64,000 bases of DNA from Coriaria nepalensis (lineage: Eukaryota > Streptophyta > Magnoliopsida > Cucurbitales > Coriariaceae): assembly GCA_027186245.1 (NCBI GenBank), contig CP114489.1, positions 4,409,501 through 4,473,500 of the forward strand. The letters run 5' to 3'. How positions within the stretch are numbered: position 1 is the first letter of the stretch; each line of letters begins with the position of its first letter. Of this stretch, positions 1 to 10,979 are shown piece by piece. Under the pieces are notes generated by a model. The model made no database searches and was not told the origin of the DNA. It saw only the letters and a program-made list of their open reading frames with translations. The position numbers were made by a program, and so were the translations under genes.

Positions 1-36
1 ATTTTACTGATAAAATAAGGGACTTTGAAATATCAG

Positions 37-1077
37 CATAAAGAAAATAACAATTCATGACCCTCATCTGGTGGAAAAGTCAGCAAAAGGCAGCAAGGTT
101 GATCCACTTGTTAGAAACAAGGTATGAAATCAAATAAGAGCAGGGGTTTGTGCATTGGATTGTCTTTAGTGCACATAAGCAAGAAATCTTAACATATGAA
201 AAGTTAAAAAACATCCCAATATAAAACTGCGATGTTTGTTAATTTTCTTGATTCTGTTTGTGAAACGAGGTGCATGTGTGACTTGTTAGATGTTAATTAT
301 TCTCTGGGTTGCTCTTTGTAGCTGCATGCTCTCGTGGAGTATGAAACAGTGGAGGCTACTGAGAAAGCTGTGAGAATCAAAATTTATTTGAAAAGTAGGC
401 TTTCATTTATTTATTTTTAATAATAATTATGCAGTGGTCTCTTATGGTTATTGGATTAGGTAGCTACTTTAAACCAGGAAGAGGACTGGAGAAATGGCAT
501 GCGAGTCAAGCTCCTCAAGAAACTGGTAATTGGTCTTGATATGCAGCCTGTTCCTTCCTTTCTCTTAACAAAGTAAGAGTGGATTGACATGTAGATATCT
601 GCTTCAGGATCAATATGGGCATAGAAGACAGGTCTGGAAGGGACCTGATTCTGAAAAGAGTAATGCTGGGCGAGGTTCTGATCTAGGTGAAGAGGAAGAT
701 ATTCACAGCTTAAGTGAGCATCATGATGATACGCCAGAAGAAGAGGTATGCTTAGAAGTCTCAAGTTAATGACTGCACACGTACTGGCTGATTCATATGT
801 TATTGCATTTGCATTCTGGTTAGTAAATTTTAATAAATATTCTGCTTCATGTTAATGTTAGGAAGGGGATCGGAGAAACGGGCAGAGAGGCCGAAACAGA
901 GGACAGGCAAGAAGGCAAAAGTATCAAGGCATTAACGGAAGGGGTCATGGGAGTGGAACTACATATTCTTCTCATACAAGTGAAATTCCGAAACCACCCC
1001 CAGGACCAAAGATGCCAGACGGAACTAGGGGATTCGCAATAGGCCGGGGTAGACCTCTACTTTCCAATCAAAGTTAG
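37..1077 (+). CDS. LARP6: La-related protein 6 (LARP6A-like), 3' part
   Basis: RNA-binding protein of the La-related family; LARP6 proteins bind RNA through a La motif and an RRM-like domain. The 5' end lies outside the window. Exons seen: 37-121, 322-369, 460-525, 608-745, 862-1077, all with GT/AG borders and continuous frame, about 184 codons. The first exons carry the end of the RRM-like domain (HALVEYETVEATEKAVATL, then DWRNGMRVKLLKKL). Next comes an acidic, low-complexity stretch (GEEEDIHSLSEHHDDTPEEE). The last exon is an Arg/Gly-rich tail ending in PPPGPKMPDGTRGFAIGRG, the SUZ-C-like signature at the C-terminus of plant LARP6 proteins. The stop is TAG at 1075-1077. The left border of the first exon (cag at 34-36) is the least certain. 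Sure of the family; the A/B/C subtype is inference, A-type fitting best. Confidence 0.88.
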
Positions 1078-2163
1078 CAAAGAATTTGGATTTGTCGTGG
1101 GTCTACATCGTTATTATGTATCTTTTGTGATCTGAATTCCAACCTGTATTTATGCAATGTGTGTTCTAGTTGTTTTGTGTAGTCTTATGATACTACCTCT
1201 GCATTTGTTCTATAGCTCCTCTGTGATGTCTAGATACTGGTGCCCCATGATCCGTATTGTACCATCAAATACCAATCTACATAAGCTTTAGTTGTATGTA
1301 TCGCTTCTCTCTAATGGAATGAATGGCTGTGAATATTCGACAGGAAGAAAAACGGTTTGTTGTAGTAATCTGCTGTCTTAAATATATTTGAAGTTTATAT
1401 CTTTTTAAGACAAAAAAAAAAAAAAAAAAAAAAGAATAAATAAGTGCATCATGCACCAAAAAATTATTCAAATTACTAATAAATAAAAAATTGATTCAGT
1501 TAATTAATTATATACCAGATTTACGATGGATAAGTTTTACCTAAGAATTTATTTCTTTATATTATTTATAAATATTATTATTTTTTCTTAGTCTTGACCA
1601 AATTACATCAGGGGTAGGTGGTATAATAATATTCTCTATAATCTATAATCTATAATTTATAATTAAATCAATTAAGTAATATTTTAATGTGTAATTATAT
1701 GATTCCTAACTAAACAAACATAATTAATTCTTAAAAAGACCTTGCACATCGATTTGCCAGCCCATATTCAAACGAGGTGGAGGCCCGTTCCTACGTGAAA
1801 CTAGTGGACCGAAACAGCCCAATCACTGTGGAAAAGAGCTGATTGTGGACGTTCGTGTACCCCACGCCGAAGGAGGCGCGTAACAAATAGGCAGTAGCTC
1901 GCAGAAATGTGGAGCGAGAAATTCGAAGTTGTATATCCACTTAACACCTCCAACTTTCTTCCCCTCCTCTGGTCATGTATCCAAACTAGGCCAAGCTCTG
2001 GGCGACTTTCTCAGAGAGGAGCTCTATAAGAGGGGAAAGCCCAAACCATGTCTCGATTCTACTCCATCTCCGCCCTTCAGATCTAGCCCCTTCCTCTGTC
2101 GCTCTCATCTTCCTCCCTCTTACATTTATCCATCCCTCTCTTTCTTTTTCGTCGCCAATAGCC
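1078..2163. other. LARP6 3' UTR and MraY promoter/5' UTR
   Basis: The first 300-350 bases are probably LARP6 3' UTR, ending near an A-run at 1411-1432. Then AT-rich spacer. From about 1740 the sequence becomes GC-richer and leads into the next gene. A TATA-like TATAAG lies at 2025-2030, followed by a pyrimidine-rich leader. A 12-codon reading frame (ATG at 2048, TAG at 2084) could be an upstream ORF if transcription starts before it. The TATA position makes that uncertain. Confidence 0.5.
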
Positions 2164-5100
2164 ATGCGATCTCATTCTCTTCCTTCTCCTTCTTATATTT
2201 CCCACTATCAGCCCCAGCCCTCTCGTCTAGGGCTTTCCCGCTCGACACCGCGGTTTTCCTTTTCCGTACCTATTTCTGCCTCGTCTCGATCCAGTTGTTC
2301 GCTCCAGAGCTTCAGTTCCACCTCCTTCAGTTATGGTTTCAAATCTTCGGATTCAGTGAGTGATTTCTCACAGCTTTTTGTATATGTATATATATGTATA
2401 CTTTTGCTTGCTTCATAATTCCTGTTTGGCTGCTGGGAAAATGAATTTCTTGGCAAGAATTGACGAAACAAAGGGAGGGAGGGAAAGATAATAAGGTGAA
2501 CATGATAAATCTAGTGGAGACTGATGGTGGTCAGAAATGGATTAGGTAGATGGGGAACTTTTCTTCTTGTTTTGTTTTCTTCGGAAATTCTTTTGTTCAA
2601 TTTGATGGTTATCGAAGAAAATTTAAGGTGAATGCCTGATTACATTGCGTTTGTCTTGTTACATGTAACTGGCTGACAGTTTTTATGCACAGTTGAATGC
2701 AGTGATCACTCAGATACATGGGTCCAATATTCTACGCAATCCTTCTGAATGTAGGGCCTTTGATCAGGTACTATGTGATGTTCTTTGCTTTGTCCTCAAA
2801 TTCCATTCCAGGCTGCGTCAATCTTTTTCTTTAGTGTGGAACTTAAATTTCCATACACTTCGTTTTAGTTTCTTCTAGTTATATTCCAATATAAATAATC
2901 ATAAATCTTTTAATGTAGGATTTTGTCGATATGCCATCGCTTAATGACCATGAGGCGACTGCAGGATATGTGCTTTCATCCAGTGACGGTGAAGATAGTG
3001 ACTCAGAATTTACATTAAATCCAGTGTCCGATATTGATTTGCCTTCTGTGTCAAATAATGATGCACTTACAATGACCACTCATCGGCTTGCAATGATTGG
3101 TAGAGGGCGTAAAAGACACAGGCAAGTTTCTGTAATGAGAATAAATCTAGATTGACAGTAGGATTTCCCAATGCCAAATACGGCTCCATACTCTTTTCTT
3201 GCTTTAATTTAGCACTTGACTAGAGATGTGGTTGATTGTGATTTTTATTCTCATTGGTCATTTACAAAAGTATCTGCACTTAAGCATCCCAAATCAGCTT
3301 CAAAATATGACTATGGAAATTATGTAAGTTTATGTGTATATGCATATTTATCATTGGTTTGTATGCTGATATCTTCCTATATTGTAAAATGTTGAATCCT
3401 CTATTTCTCTGGAGACTTAGCTTTAGATCTCTAGAAAAAATAACTGTATATCCCCTCTCTCTGTTCCCCTGCCCTTTTCTCCTTGTTCTTCTTGAATATA
3501 ACATGGTTTAGTCATGTATCTGAGAGATATGTGAGTACTCTATTCCAGAAAAAACTAGTAAAAGTGAAATCTGCATGGGGGATTTGGAGCTGTACTGCCA
3601 ATCTATTGTATAATAAGTGGTCAGATGTAGCCTTTTTTTACCTTCATTTTTTACGTTTTGTTCAGGGTCAGATATGGAGCTTTTATGAATATGGTTCTTG
3701 TATTTTTCCTGACGGTGCTTCTTTTATACGTGGATTGGTGTGCATGGCGTATTGTTCGGCTTCCTTTACCATCATTTCACTTAAGCCGTCCTTTTATTAT
3801 CTCGGCCTTTTTAGCATCTTGTGCTGGCTATATTTTCGTACCATTACTCTATAGATTGAAGATCTATCAAATCATCAGGAAAGAAGGGCCTGTTAGACAC
3901 TCCTTAAAAAGAAAAACTCCTACTTTGGGAGGACTTTTTTTTGTGCCAGTTGGTGTAACAGTTGCAAAATATATATCTTGTTTTTCTTCTTCTGAAATTA
4001 CTGGAGTTATGGCGGCAACCATAGCATTTGGAGCAATTGGACTATTAGATGATATCTTAGGCCGCATCAAGGATCAAAATGGTGGTTTATCAGCATCAGC
4101 GAGAATTTTCTTGGAGGTGGTGCTTATTTTATTTTACCATATGGTTCTCCGCCTTTTTACTTCTGTATGGCTATTTTAGTTGGTGCTTGATTCATTTAAA
4201 ACTCTGCATGTTCGGATCCAGGTAGCTGTTGGGGCCTTGTTTTCATTTTGGTTGGGTGGAGCAAGTATTTCATCTCCTTACGGCATGTATACCTTCTTGC
4301 ACTAATCTGATCAACATTTTTATAATGGTAACTCACATATCTATTCTCATGATAACAAACTTGCTTACAAATGCAACATCTTTTAAATCCAGTTTTAAAG
4401 TTGAGAATGTGCCTTTCAAGGGAAAGATCACTTGGCACATCTAAGTATTTGACTTTTGAATAAGCTGACATTTTCTCTTAAACCTCCACTCCAAAAATAA
4501 AGAACCCCATAAAGGATTTGAAAATAAATCAGAATATTGGATTTATGCTCGATTTCTTGTTCCCCTTTTCACTATATATATTTTCTTGTATTTTCTGTTG
4601 GCCTAAGATTTCTGCAAGCTTGTTTTGAAGGCACATATTCAACTCATTTTTCAACTGTTTGAGATTTGGAACTGTCATTAAAGTCGATTTTGGTCCACTT
4701 CCCATAGAATTGGGCAGAGTTAGGCCCTGCACTTGAATTAATGCTTATTTTATTTTCTTGACTACTAATCTCATCTTAATTATAGTTCAGTAGGGTATGC
4801 ATCTCACTGGACTTCTTGTACAAATTCTTGTTCTTTTGTGGGATTTTGTATTTTCATGGTGACACATCTTTTCCCGAAAATAATGGGAATGGGCTTAGAT
4901 GATGATGATGATGGTGACGCATCTTTTGTTATGAAACGCAGGAAAATGTTGGTTCCTCTTCCTGCTCCTCTCGGCCTCCTGTGTCTAGGAAAATTTTATC
5001 TATTGTTGACATCATTTTGTTTTGTGTCCATGGGAAATGGAGTCAACTTGACTGACGGTCTTGATGGGTTAGCGGGAGGAACTGCTGCAGTGGCTTTTAT

Positions 5101-5908
5101 AGGGATGTCCATTGCAGTGCTTCCAATATCTTCTGGTTAGTATGGTAGTAATAAGGCGAATATTCACAATTTGATGCTATTGTTGTCATTTTACCAAATT
5201 GATGCATAAATGTGATTCTGATTCCTCTGCAAATATGGTTTTACTTGAATTCATCATTTTGCTCAAAAGTGGGAAAATTTGAATCGAGGAGTTGCTGGAT
5301 GATTCTATGCATCCATTTTGTTACAGTATCTCTTGTGCACTGGTTTAACGATCATATATTTGGCCCTGGTTTATGTGCCGTTTCTTTGTTACTTCTTCAA
5401 TACTGACCTGATACCCTACATTTTCAAACCAGATGTTGCTATATTTGGAGCATCAATGGCAGGAGCTTGTGTGGGTTTTCTACTACACAACCGATACAAA
5501 GCATCTGTATTCATGGGAGACACTGGATCCTTAGCCCTCGGAGGAGCATTAGCTGCCATGGCTGCCTGTACCGGAATGTTCTTCCCACTATTCATTGCAT
5601 CTGGAATCTTCGTGTTGGAAGCATCATCAGTTGTCTTGCAGGTACTCACTACAAGCATTTCCTTGTTAAGTTTGAAAATTTGCTTCTTCTGCCAACCAGG
5701 CTGTTCCTAATTTCATAATTTTCAGGTATTTTACTTCCAGGCAACAAAATGGTTGGAAGGAACTGGTCGCCGCCTTTTCCGAATGGCACCATTTCATCAC
5801 CACCTGGAACTATGCGGTGTCAAAGAACCTGTAATTGTTGCTGGGGCATATGTCATATCGTCCATATTGGCCTTGCTTGCTGCCTATGTTGGTCTAATTT
5901 CAGCTTAA
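2164..5908 (+). CDS. MraY: Phospho-N-acetylmuramoyl-pentapeptide transferase homologue, chloroplastic (MraY)
   Basis: MraY moves phospho-MurNAc-pentapeptide onto a polyprenyl phosphate lipid, the first membrane step of peptidoglycan synthesis; plant homologues are plastid proteins. Exons: 2164-2355, 2693-2767, 2919-3121, 3666-4116, 4222-4286, 4942-5135, 5433-5641, 5726-5908; joined 1572 nt, 523 residues. Residues 1-64 are Ser/Arg-rich and hydroxylated like a transit peptide, then an acidic linker (about 90-135), then the multi-span transferase core. Core motifs seen: KRKTPTLGG; the LLDD pair D285-D286; [12 protein letters not shown] with N364, D367 and D370; and HHHLE at H487-H489, all hallmarks of active MraY. 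The intron after 3121 starts with GC (CAG|GCAAGT), the others with GT. The start is the first ATG in the transit-peptide frame. The gene looks intact. What a plant plastid does with it is less clear than the enzyme assignment. Confidence 0.95.
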
Positions 5909-6384
5909 GTCTTTCTCAATTAGAGCCTTCATCTACATTATTGTTGTACTTAGTCGCCCTTCGATTATTTTCCTCAACACTTTTTTTTTATTTTTTTGGT
6001 GTATTGTGTACGTAGAAAAGAAAGAATTGAAGAGGTCTTTAAGAAGAGCATGAAATTAGTGCTTGGTATATATAAGTTTATGTTATAATGTCAATATCAA
6101 CCGCAGAATAAAATGTTTAGGAAGAGCTTTTGGCATAATATTTGGATCGACTTTTTATGAAAACAAAATTGGATGGATCGTATTTATGGAATTATTTTTC
6201 ATAATTCTCATAAATTACTAATGATAGCGTTTATATGGTTAAAACTTTTTAAAAATAAATATAAAAAATGGACTTATATGTCAATAAATGTCTTTAATCG
6301 AAAAAATACTTAAGAAATTAATTTTTACAATTATTAGGTAAATGATATTTTATTATCCTATATTATGAAACATTGGTCAAATAT

Positions 6385-7000
6385 TATGTTATATTATAAA
6401 AATTAATACTTTACTCTAAACTATTATCTTTGAGTCAATAAATTTTTTTATAACTTAATTTAAAGTACAAATTGATCCCTATGTTAGCATTTATTATTTT
6501 TTTACCCATTAATATTTAATTTATTATATTCATAACTAAACATTTTTAATCTTTTTTTTTTCACCCAACTCAATATCTTAGGCTAAAAAATAAATAAAAA
6601 CAAAACAAAACAAAACATAAAATTTACTATCTTATCCGCCACAATTATTGCCCCGACCCGCTGCTATTTCCACTTTGAACGCCATTGCCACAACTCCAAA
6701 CAAAATGTTTCAACATCTTTTTGGAGGGTGGAGGCAACAGTAGAAGTGGTGGCGATCGCGGAGGTGGTGGTAGAGACGATGTTGTGGCGGATGACATAGG
6801 GAGTTGGGTGAATAAGTATGATTAAAATTTTTTGTGGGTAAAAATTAAAAAAAATATATTAATGGGTGATAAAGTAATTAAATTTTAATTAGGGATTGGT
6901 TTATATTTTAAATTAAGTTATAAAAGACTTATTGACTGACCCCCAGTAATAATTTAAGATAGTAAAATATGAATTTTCATAATATAAAATAATAGAATTA
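6385..7000. repeat. Long inverted repeat (foldback element 1)
   Basis: Left arm about 6385-6645, right arm about 6783-7000, imperfectly complementary over some 220 bp. Matching blocks include the outer TTATATTAT..., a middle block TATAACTTAATTTAAA (left, near 6451) and an inner CACCCAACTC (6562-6571) facing GAGTTGGGTG (6801-6810). ATCCGCCACAA lies close to the loop. The loop is GC-rich, with GGTGGTGG-type repeats near 6765. It resembles a MITE/foldback transposon; no clear target duplication was found. No gene is seen here. Confidence 0.7.
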
Positions 7001-7125
7001 ATTCTATAATTTAGTTTTTTATAAACTAGGCTATATGTAATCTCGATTAACTTTTTATTTCTTATATAATTTAAATAAAAATAATGGGTCACTCTAATGA
7101 TTTTTAGAGCATCGATGATGTGACA

Positions 7126-7828
7126 TTGTATCAGCATGCTACATCATCAAAAGAATGATTTATTATTCTTTTTACCCTTAATCTTTTATTATTTTCACTT
7201 TTCTCCCTTTTTATTTTATTATTTCATTTTTAATCCAAATTTTCTTTTTTTTTGGGAAAAATTTTTATTAGGGAAAATAAAAACAAAACGCAGTCCGATT
7301 TTCGGAAAAAATATATCGAAATAATTCGACTTTTTTGCAAGAAAAATTACTCGTTTTGATCTGATATATTCGCGATATATCCAAATCGAATCAAGTATTA
7401 GTGAAAAATACAATTAGATCAATTCCATTCTTTCTCACAGAGAACAAAATTTGATCAATCCTGTTCGTTCTTGAACTTGAAAAAAAAAAAAGAATCTCTA
7501 GTCTGAATTTTTTTTGGGTTCAAGAATGAACCGGTTTGATCATATTTGATTCTTCGCAAAGAAGAATGGAATTGATCTGGTCGTGTTTCTCACGAATACT
7601 CTATTCGATTTGGGTAACTTATGTAGAAATCAGATTGAATGGATGATTTTTCTCAATAAAAAGTTGAATTATTTCGATCATTCTTTTATCGAGGAATTGG
7701 ATTCGGTTTCATTTTTTATTTTTCCTAATTTTTTTCCCCAAAAGAATGAAGGAAATTTGAAAGGGGGAAAATAGAAATAATAAATAATTAATAAATAATT
7801 ATTTTTAATGACGTGACATATCAATATA
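7126..7828. repeat. Long inverted repeat (foldback element 2)
   Basis: Left arm about 7126-7484, right arm about 7509-7828, loop about 25 bases. Facing blocks: ATCGAAATAATTCGAC (7315 on) with its imperfect complement near 7665; CCAAATCGAAT (7381) with ATTCGATTTGGG (7603); AGATCAATTCCATTC (7416) with GAATGGAATTGATCT (7564); and TTCTTGAAC (7468) with GTTCAAGAA (7518). The outer ends GTATCAGCATG and CATATCAATATAC also pair. A transcript across it would fold into a hairpin of about 320 bp per arm. Probably a MITE or foldback transposon. Short reading frames inside the arms are by-products of the repeat. Confidence 0.75.
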
Positions 7829-8120
7829 CTATATCTATATTCAGGAAAATAGAAAGCGATGTATAGGAAAATAGAATATTTTCCGAATTAATTATAATAT
7901 CACTTTTAATCTTTTTACTTTACATTAAAATGAGATTAAAGAATTATCTTCTTTATTTTACTTTATATTTTTGGCCATATAAGAAGGATCATGAGTTAAG
8001 AGACGAGGATGTTGTGCTATGATATTAATTATTAATTATTCTCTGGCCAATGGATGGATGGATTAATAATTGAGAATCAAAATTAAGGTCCTATGTCAGC
8101 AATTAAGTCATCATTCAGAT

Positions 8121-8125
8121 TAAAA

Positions 8126-8172
<47 letters not shown>

Positions 8173-8173
8173 A
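8121..8173. repeat. (TAAA)n microsatellite
   Basis: About 13 uninterrupted copies of a TAAA tetranucleotide. The surrounding 7829-9000 stretch is AT-rich spacer with several homopolymer runs and no recognisable gene. Confidence 0.95.
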
Positions 8174-9039
8174 GCGATTAAATAATGATTTTAGACTCTT
8201 TCATATAATGAAAAAGAATATAGAAACGACATGTGCCAACAGTGGTCAACTTTCGGGAAAATTATTTGAATCTTCAATTTGGTCCAAAAAAAAATCTTGA
8301 ATTTAGAAATGACAAGTAAAAATATACTTAGAATTATTTAATATATATATATATATTAAAATGATGTACCATTAGATATTCTCACGTTGTCATAGAAACT
8401 CAACTTTCGCGTTATTTACCAAAAATGGTCAAAAACAATTTTTATTTTTCCTAAATAGAACATGGTATGTTCTTTCCCTTTTTTTTTTCTTTTTTTTTTG
8501 GTGGGTGGAAACATAGTATTTTTTTGACCAAAAAAAATATATACTCTATCCTAGGGCTTAAGGTTGTTGGTTCACCTTGCTTTGATTTGTGTATTGATAA
8601 TAAGAAAATTATAGAATAAAGAAAATGAAATCTTTGTATTTATTTAATTATATTATTAGACGATGAATGAAAAAGACTAATAAAAAGAGAGAAAATAATA
8701 TTAAAATAAGTTAAAAGATTCCTTCAAATTTTAAAAATTATTTTAATAAAGTTTAATATAATTAACATAACGTGAAGTTTTTTTTTTTTTTTTTTTAATA
8801 CAAAATTTGGTCTTATTAGTTATCAAATATTTTCAAATATAAAGTAATTTTAACTAATAACTCCACATTTGTTCTTTGCTATTTTTTTATATATATCGAA
8901 ATTTATAGAAAAATTGAAAAGTTAAAAAAATGAATACAAAAAAAAAAATAAAAATAAAAAGTTTAGAAAAAATTAATATAATATTAAAATTAACTTATGA
9001 TTCTTCATATTAAAATTACTTTTCAAGATAGTAAATGGA

Positions 9040-9443
9040 AAAACTCTACCACGTCACCTCTGACCTCTCTAAGTGTCTGTCTTTCTCCCTTTAGCCGTCC
9101 GATTAATCCATTTCCCTTGGTCTTCTTCTCCCCTACTCCTTTCCCTCTCTCTCTCTCTCTCCTGTCTCTCCTACGACTCTCTCTGTATCATTCTAATCGA
9201 GACCTAGAACTCAATTAACTATAAGAGCTCTAGTAGCAATGCTGCCTGGTAATCTGTTATCAGCAATTCGCCTGCCTCCTACTCTTTACCCTACCTGCTA
9301 GCTAGCTTCCCTCTTACAGCCAATTCCAGCTCCCCTCCCCCCCAAAAAAAACAACGCATAAAAAACCTCACCTCTTTCTCTCTGACACGATCAATTCGAC
9401 TGATAATTGAACAAAGAAAGGAGAATCAAGAAGAGAAGGAAAG
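9040..9443 (+). promoter_or_regulatory. CYP710A upstream region / 5' leader
   Basis: Pyrimidine-rich stretch with a (CT)n run around 9148-9163. A TATA-like TATAAGAG lies near 9221 and an AT-rich CATAAAAAACC near 9358, so the transcription start is ambiguous. A 20-codon reading frame (ATG 9239-9241, TAG 9299-9301) would be an upstream ORF only if transcription starts at or before 9239. Confidence 0.4.
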
Positions 9444-10979
9444 ATGGATTACCTGCTCTCCGCCCTCTTCTCCTCTACGATTCTCCGTTACCTCGTTTCT
9501 TTGATTTTTCTGCTTCTATTTCTGGACCAGATCTCATACTTGAAGAAGAAACGCGGCGTTCCAGGTCCTTCCATGGTGGTTCCTTTCTTAGGCAACGCTA
9601 TCCCATTGGTCCGTGAACCCACTCGCTTCTGGGAGCTCCAATCAGCTATTGCCAAGTCATCCGGCCTCGGTTTCTCGGTCAACTATATCATCGGCAGGTT
9701 CATTGTGTTTCTCCGTGATACTGAGCTGTCGCACAAGATTTTCGCCAATGTACGGCCCGATGCCTTTACTGTTGTGGGCCACCCCTTCGGCAAGAAGCTT
9801 TTCGGCGAGCATAATATGATTTACATGACTGGCCAGGAGCACAAGGATATCCGCCGCCGGATCGCTCCTAACTTCTCCCCCAAGGCTCTCTCCACCTACA
9901 CCGCGTTGCAGCAGGTTACTATCCTCAAGCATCTCAAGCTCTGGGAGAAGTTATCCACTGAAGACGCTTCCACGCCGATCACGTTGAGGTTTCTGGTCCG
10001 CGATATGAATTTGGAGACCTCGCAGGATGTGTTTGTTGGGCCTTACTTAGACCGTGAGTCCCGACAGAGGTTCAACGTGGATTATAATCTGTTCAACGTT
10101 GGACTTATGACGCTGCCCTTGGATTTACCCGGAACGGCGTTTCGAAATGCGAGGCTCGCCGTTGACCGGCTGGTGGAGACGCTAGCTGGATGTACGGAGC
10201 AGAGCAAAGCGAAAATGGCGAAAGGAGAAGAAGAGCCTTGGTGCTTGATTGACTTCTGGACTCAGGAGCTGGTGAAGGAGATCGAGGCAGCAGCTAAAGC
10301 CGGCGAGCGTATGCCAGCTAACACTGGAAACGTCGAGATCGGCTCGTATCTCTTCGATTTCCTCTTCGCGGCTCAAGATGCTTCGACTTCGTCGCTGCTC
10401 TGGGCCGTTACGCTCCTCGATTCTCATCCCGATGTCTTGGCGAAAATTCGGGAAGAAGTGCTGAGATTCTGGTCGCCAGAATCGGACACGCTCCTCACGG
10501 GAGAGCAGCTTATGCAGATGAAGTACACTCAAGCGGTGGCGCGTGAGGTTATCAGGTACAGAGCTCCGGCAACTATGGTCCCACATATTGCCAATGTGGA
10601 CTTCCCGCTGACTCAATCTTACACGATACCTAAAGGAACAATCGTGTTTCCGTCCGTATTCGAATCGTCGTTTCAGGGATTCACGGAACCGGACCGGTTC
10701 GATCCGGAACGGTTTTCAGTTGAGCGAGAAGAAGACCTGATACATAAGCGAAACTACCTGGCGTTCGGGGCCGGGTCCCACCACTGCGTAGGACAACGGT
10801 ATGCCCTGAATCACCTGGTTGTCTTCATCGCTATGTTCTCCACGCTGCTTGATTTCAAGAGGCATAGAACGGACGGCTGTGATGATATCGTGTATATACC
10901 TACAATCTGCCCGAAGGACGATTGCAAGGTTTACCTCAGCAGCCGTTGCACAAGGTATCCGAACCTTTCGTTGAACTAA
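9444..10979 (+). CDS. CYP710A: Cytochrome P450 CYP710A, sterol C-22 desaturase
   Basis: CYP710A enzymes introduce the C-22 double bond into phytosterols, for example converting beta-sitosterol to stigmasterol, at the ER membrane. A single uninterrupted frame of 511 codons, normal length for the family and intronless as is usual for it. Residues about 8-30 form an N-terminal membrane anchor, followed by basic KKKR and the proline hinge GVPGPS. The I-helix segment AAQDAST is at 309-315 with D312 and T315. ExxR is at E368-R371 (EVIR). The heme-binding loop [10 protein letters not shown] has the ligand Cys448. All catalytic P450 elements are present, so the enzyme looks functional. The coding region is much GC-richer than its surroundings. 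The ATG at 9444 gives the expected anchor; there is no better upstream start in frame. Family assignment rests on overall resemblance; exact product specificity is inferred. Confidence 0.94.
   Translation: MDYLLSALFSSTILRYLVSLIFLLLFLDQISYLKKKRGVPGPSMVVPFLGNAIPLVREPTRFWELQSAIAKSSGLGFSVNYIIGRFIVFLRDTELSHKIFANVRPDAFTVVGHPFGKKLFGEHNMIYMTGQEHKDIRRRIAPNFSPKALSTYTALQQVTILKHLKLWEKLSTEDASTPITLRFLVRDMNLETSQDVFVGPYLDRESRQRFNVDYNLFNVGLMTLPLDLPGTAFRNARLAVDRLVETLAGCTEQSKAKMAKGEEEPWCLIDFWTQELVKEIEAAAKAGERMPANTGNVEIGSYLFDFLFAAQDASTSSLLWAVTLLDSHPDVLAKIREEVLRFWSPESDTLLTGEQLMQMKYTQAVAREVIRYRAPATMVPHIANVDFPLTQSYTIPKGTIVFPSVFESSFQGFTEPDRFDPERFSVEREEDLIHKRNYLAFGAGSHHCVGQRYALNHLVVFIAMFSTLLDFKRHRTDGCDDIVYIPTICPKDDCKVYLSSRCTRYPNLSLN

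Noticed and set aside
1929..2363. 144-codon plus-strand frame overlapping the start of MraY
   Set aside because: Different frame from the MraY transit peptide, low-complexity Pro/Ser/Phe content, and it runs past the exon 1 donor. A chance frame in a CT-rich leader.
7136..7774. Short frames inside foldback 2 on both strands
   Set aside because: They mirror each other because the arms are inverted copies; AT-rich Phe/Lys content.
8109..8173. Repeat array considered as a possible CRISPR-like or satellite array
   Set aside because: It is a plain tetranucleotide microsatellite without spacers.
10182..10616. 144-codon minus-strand frame
   Set aside because: Shadow of the GC-rich CYP710A coding sequence.
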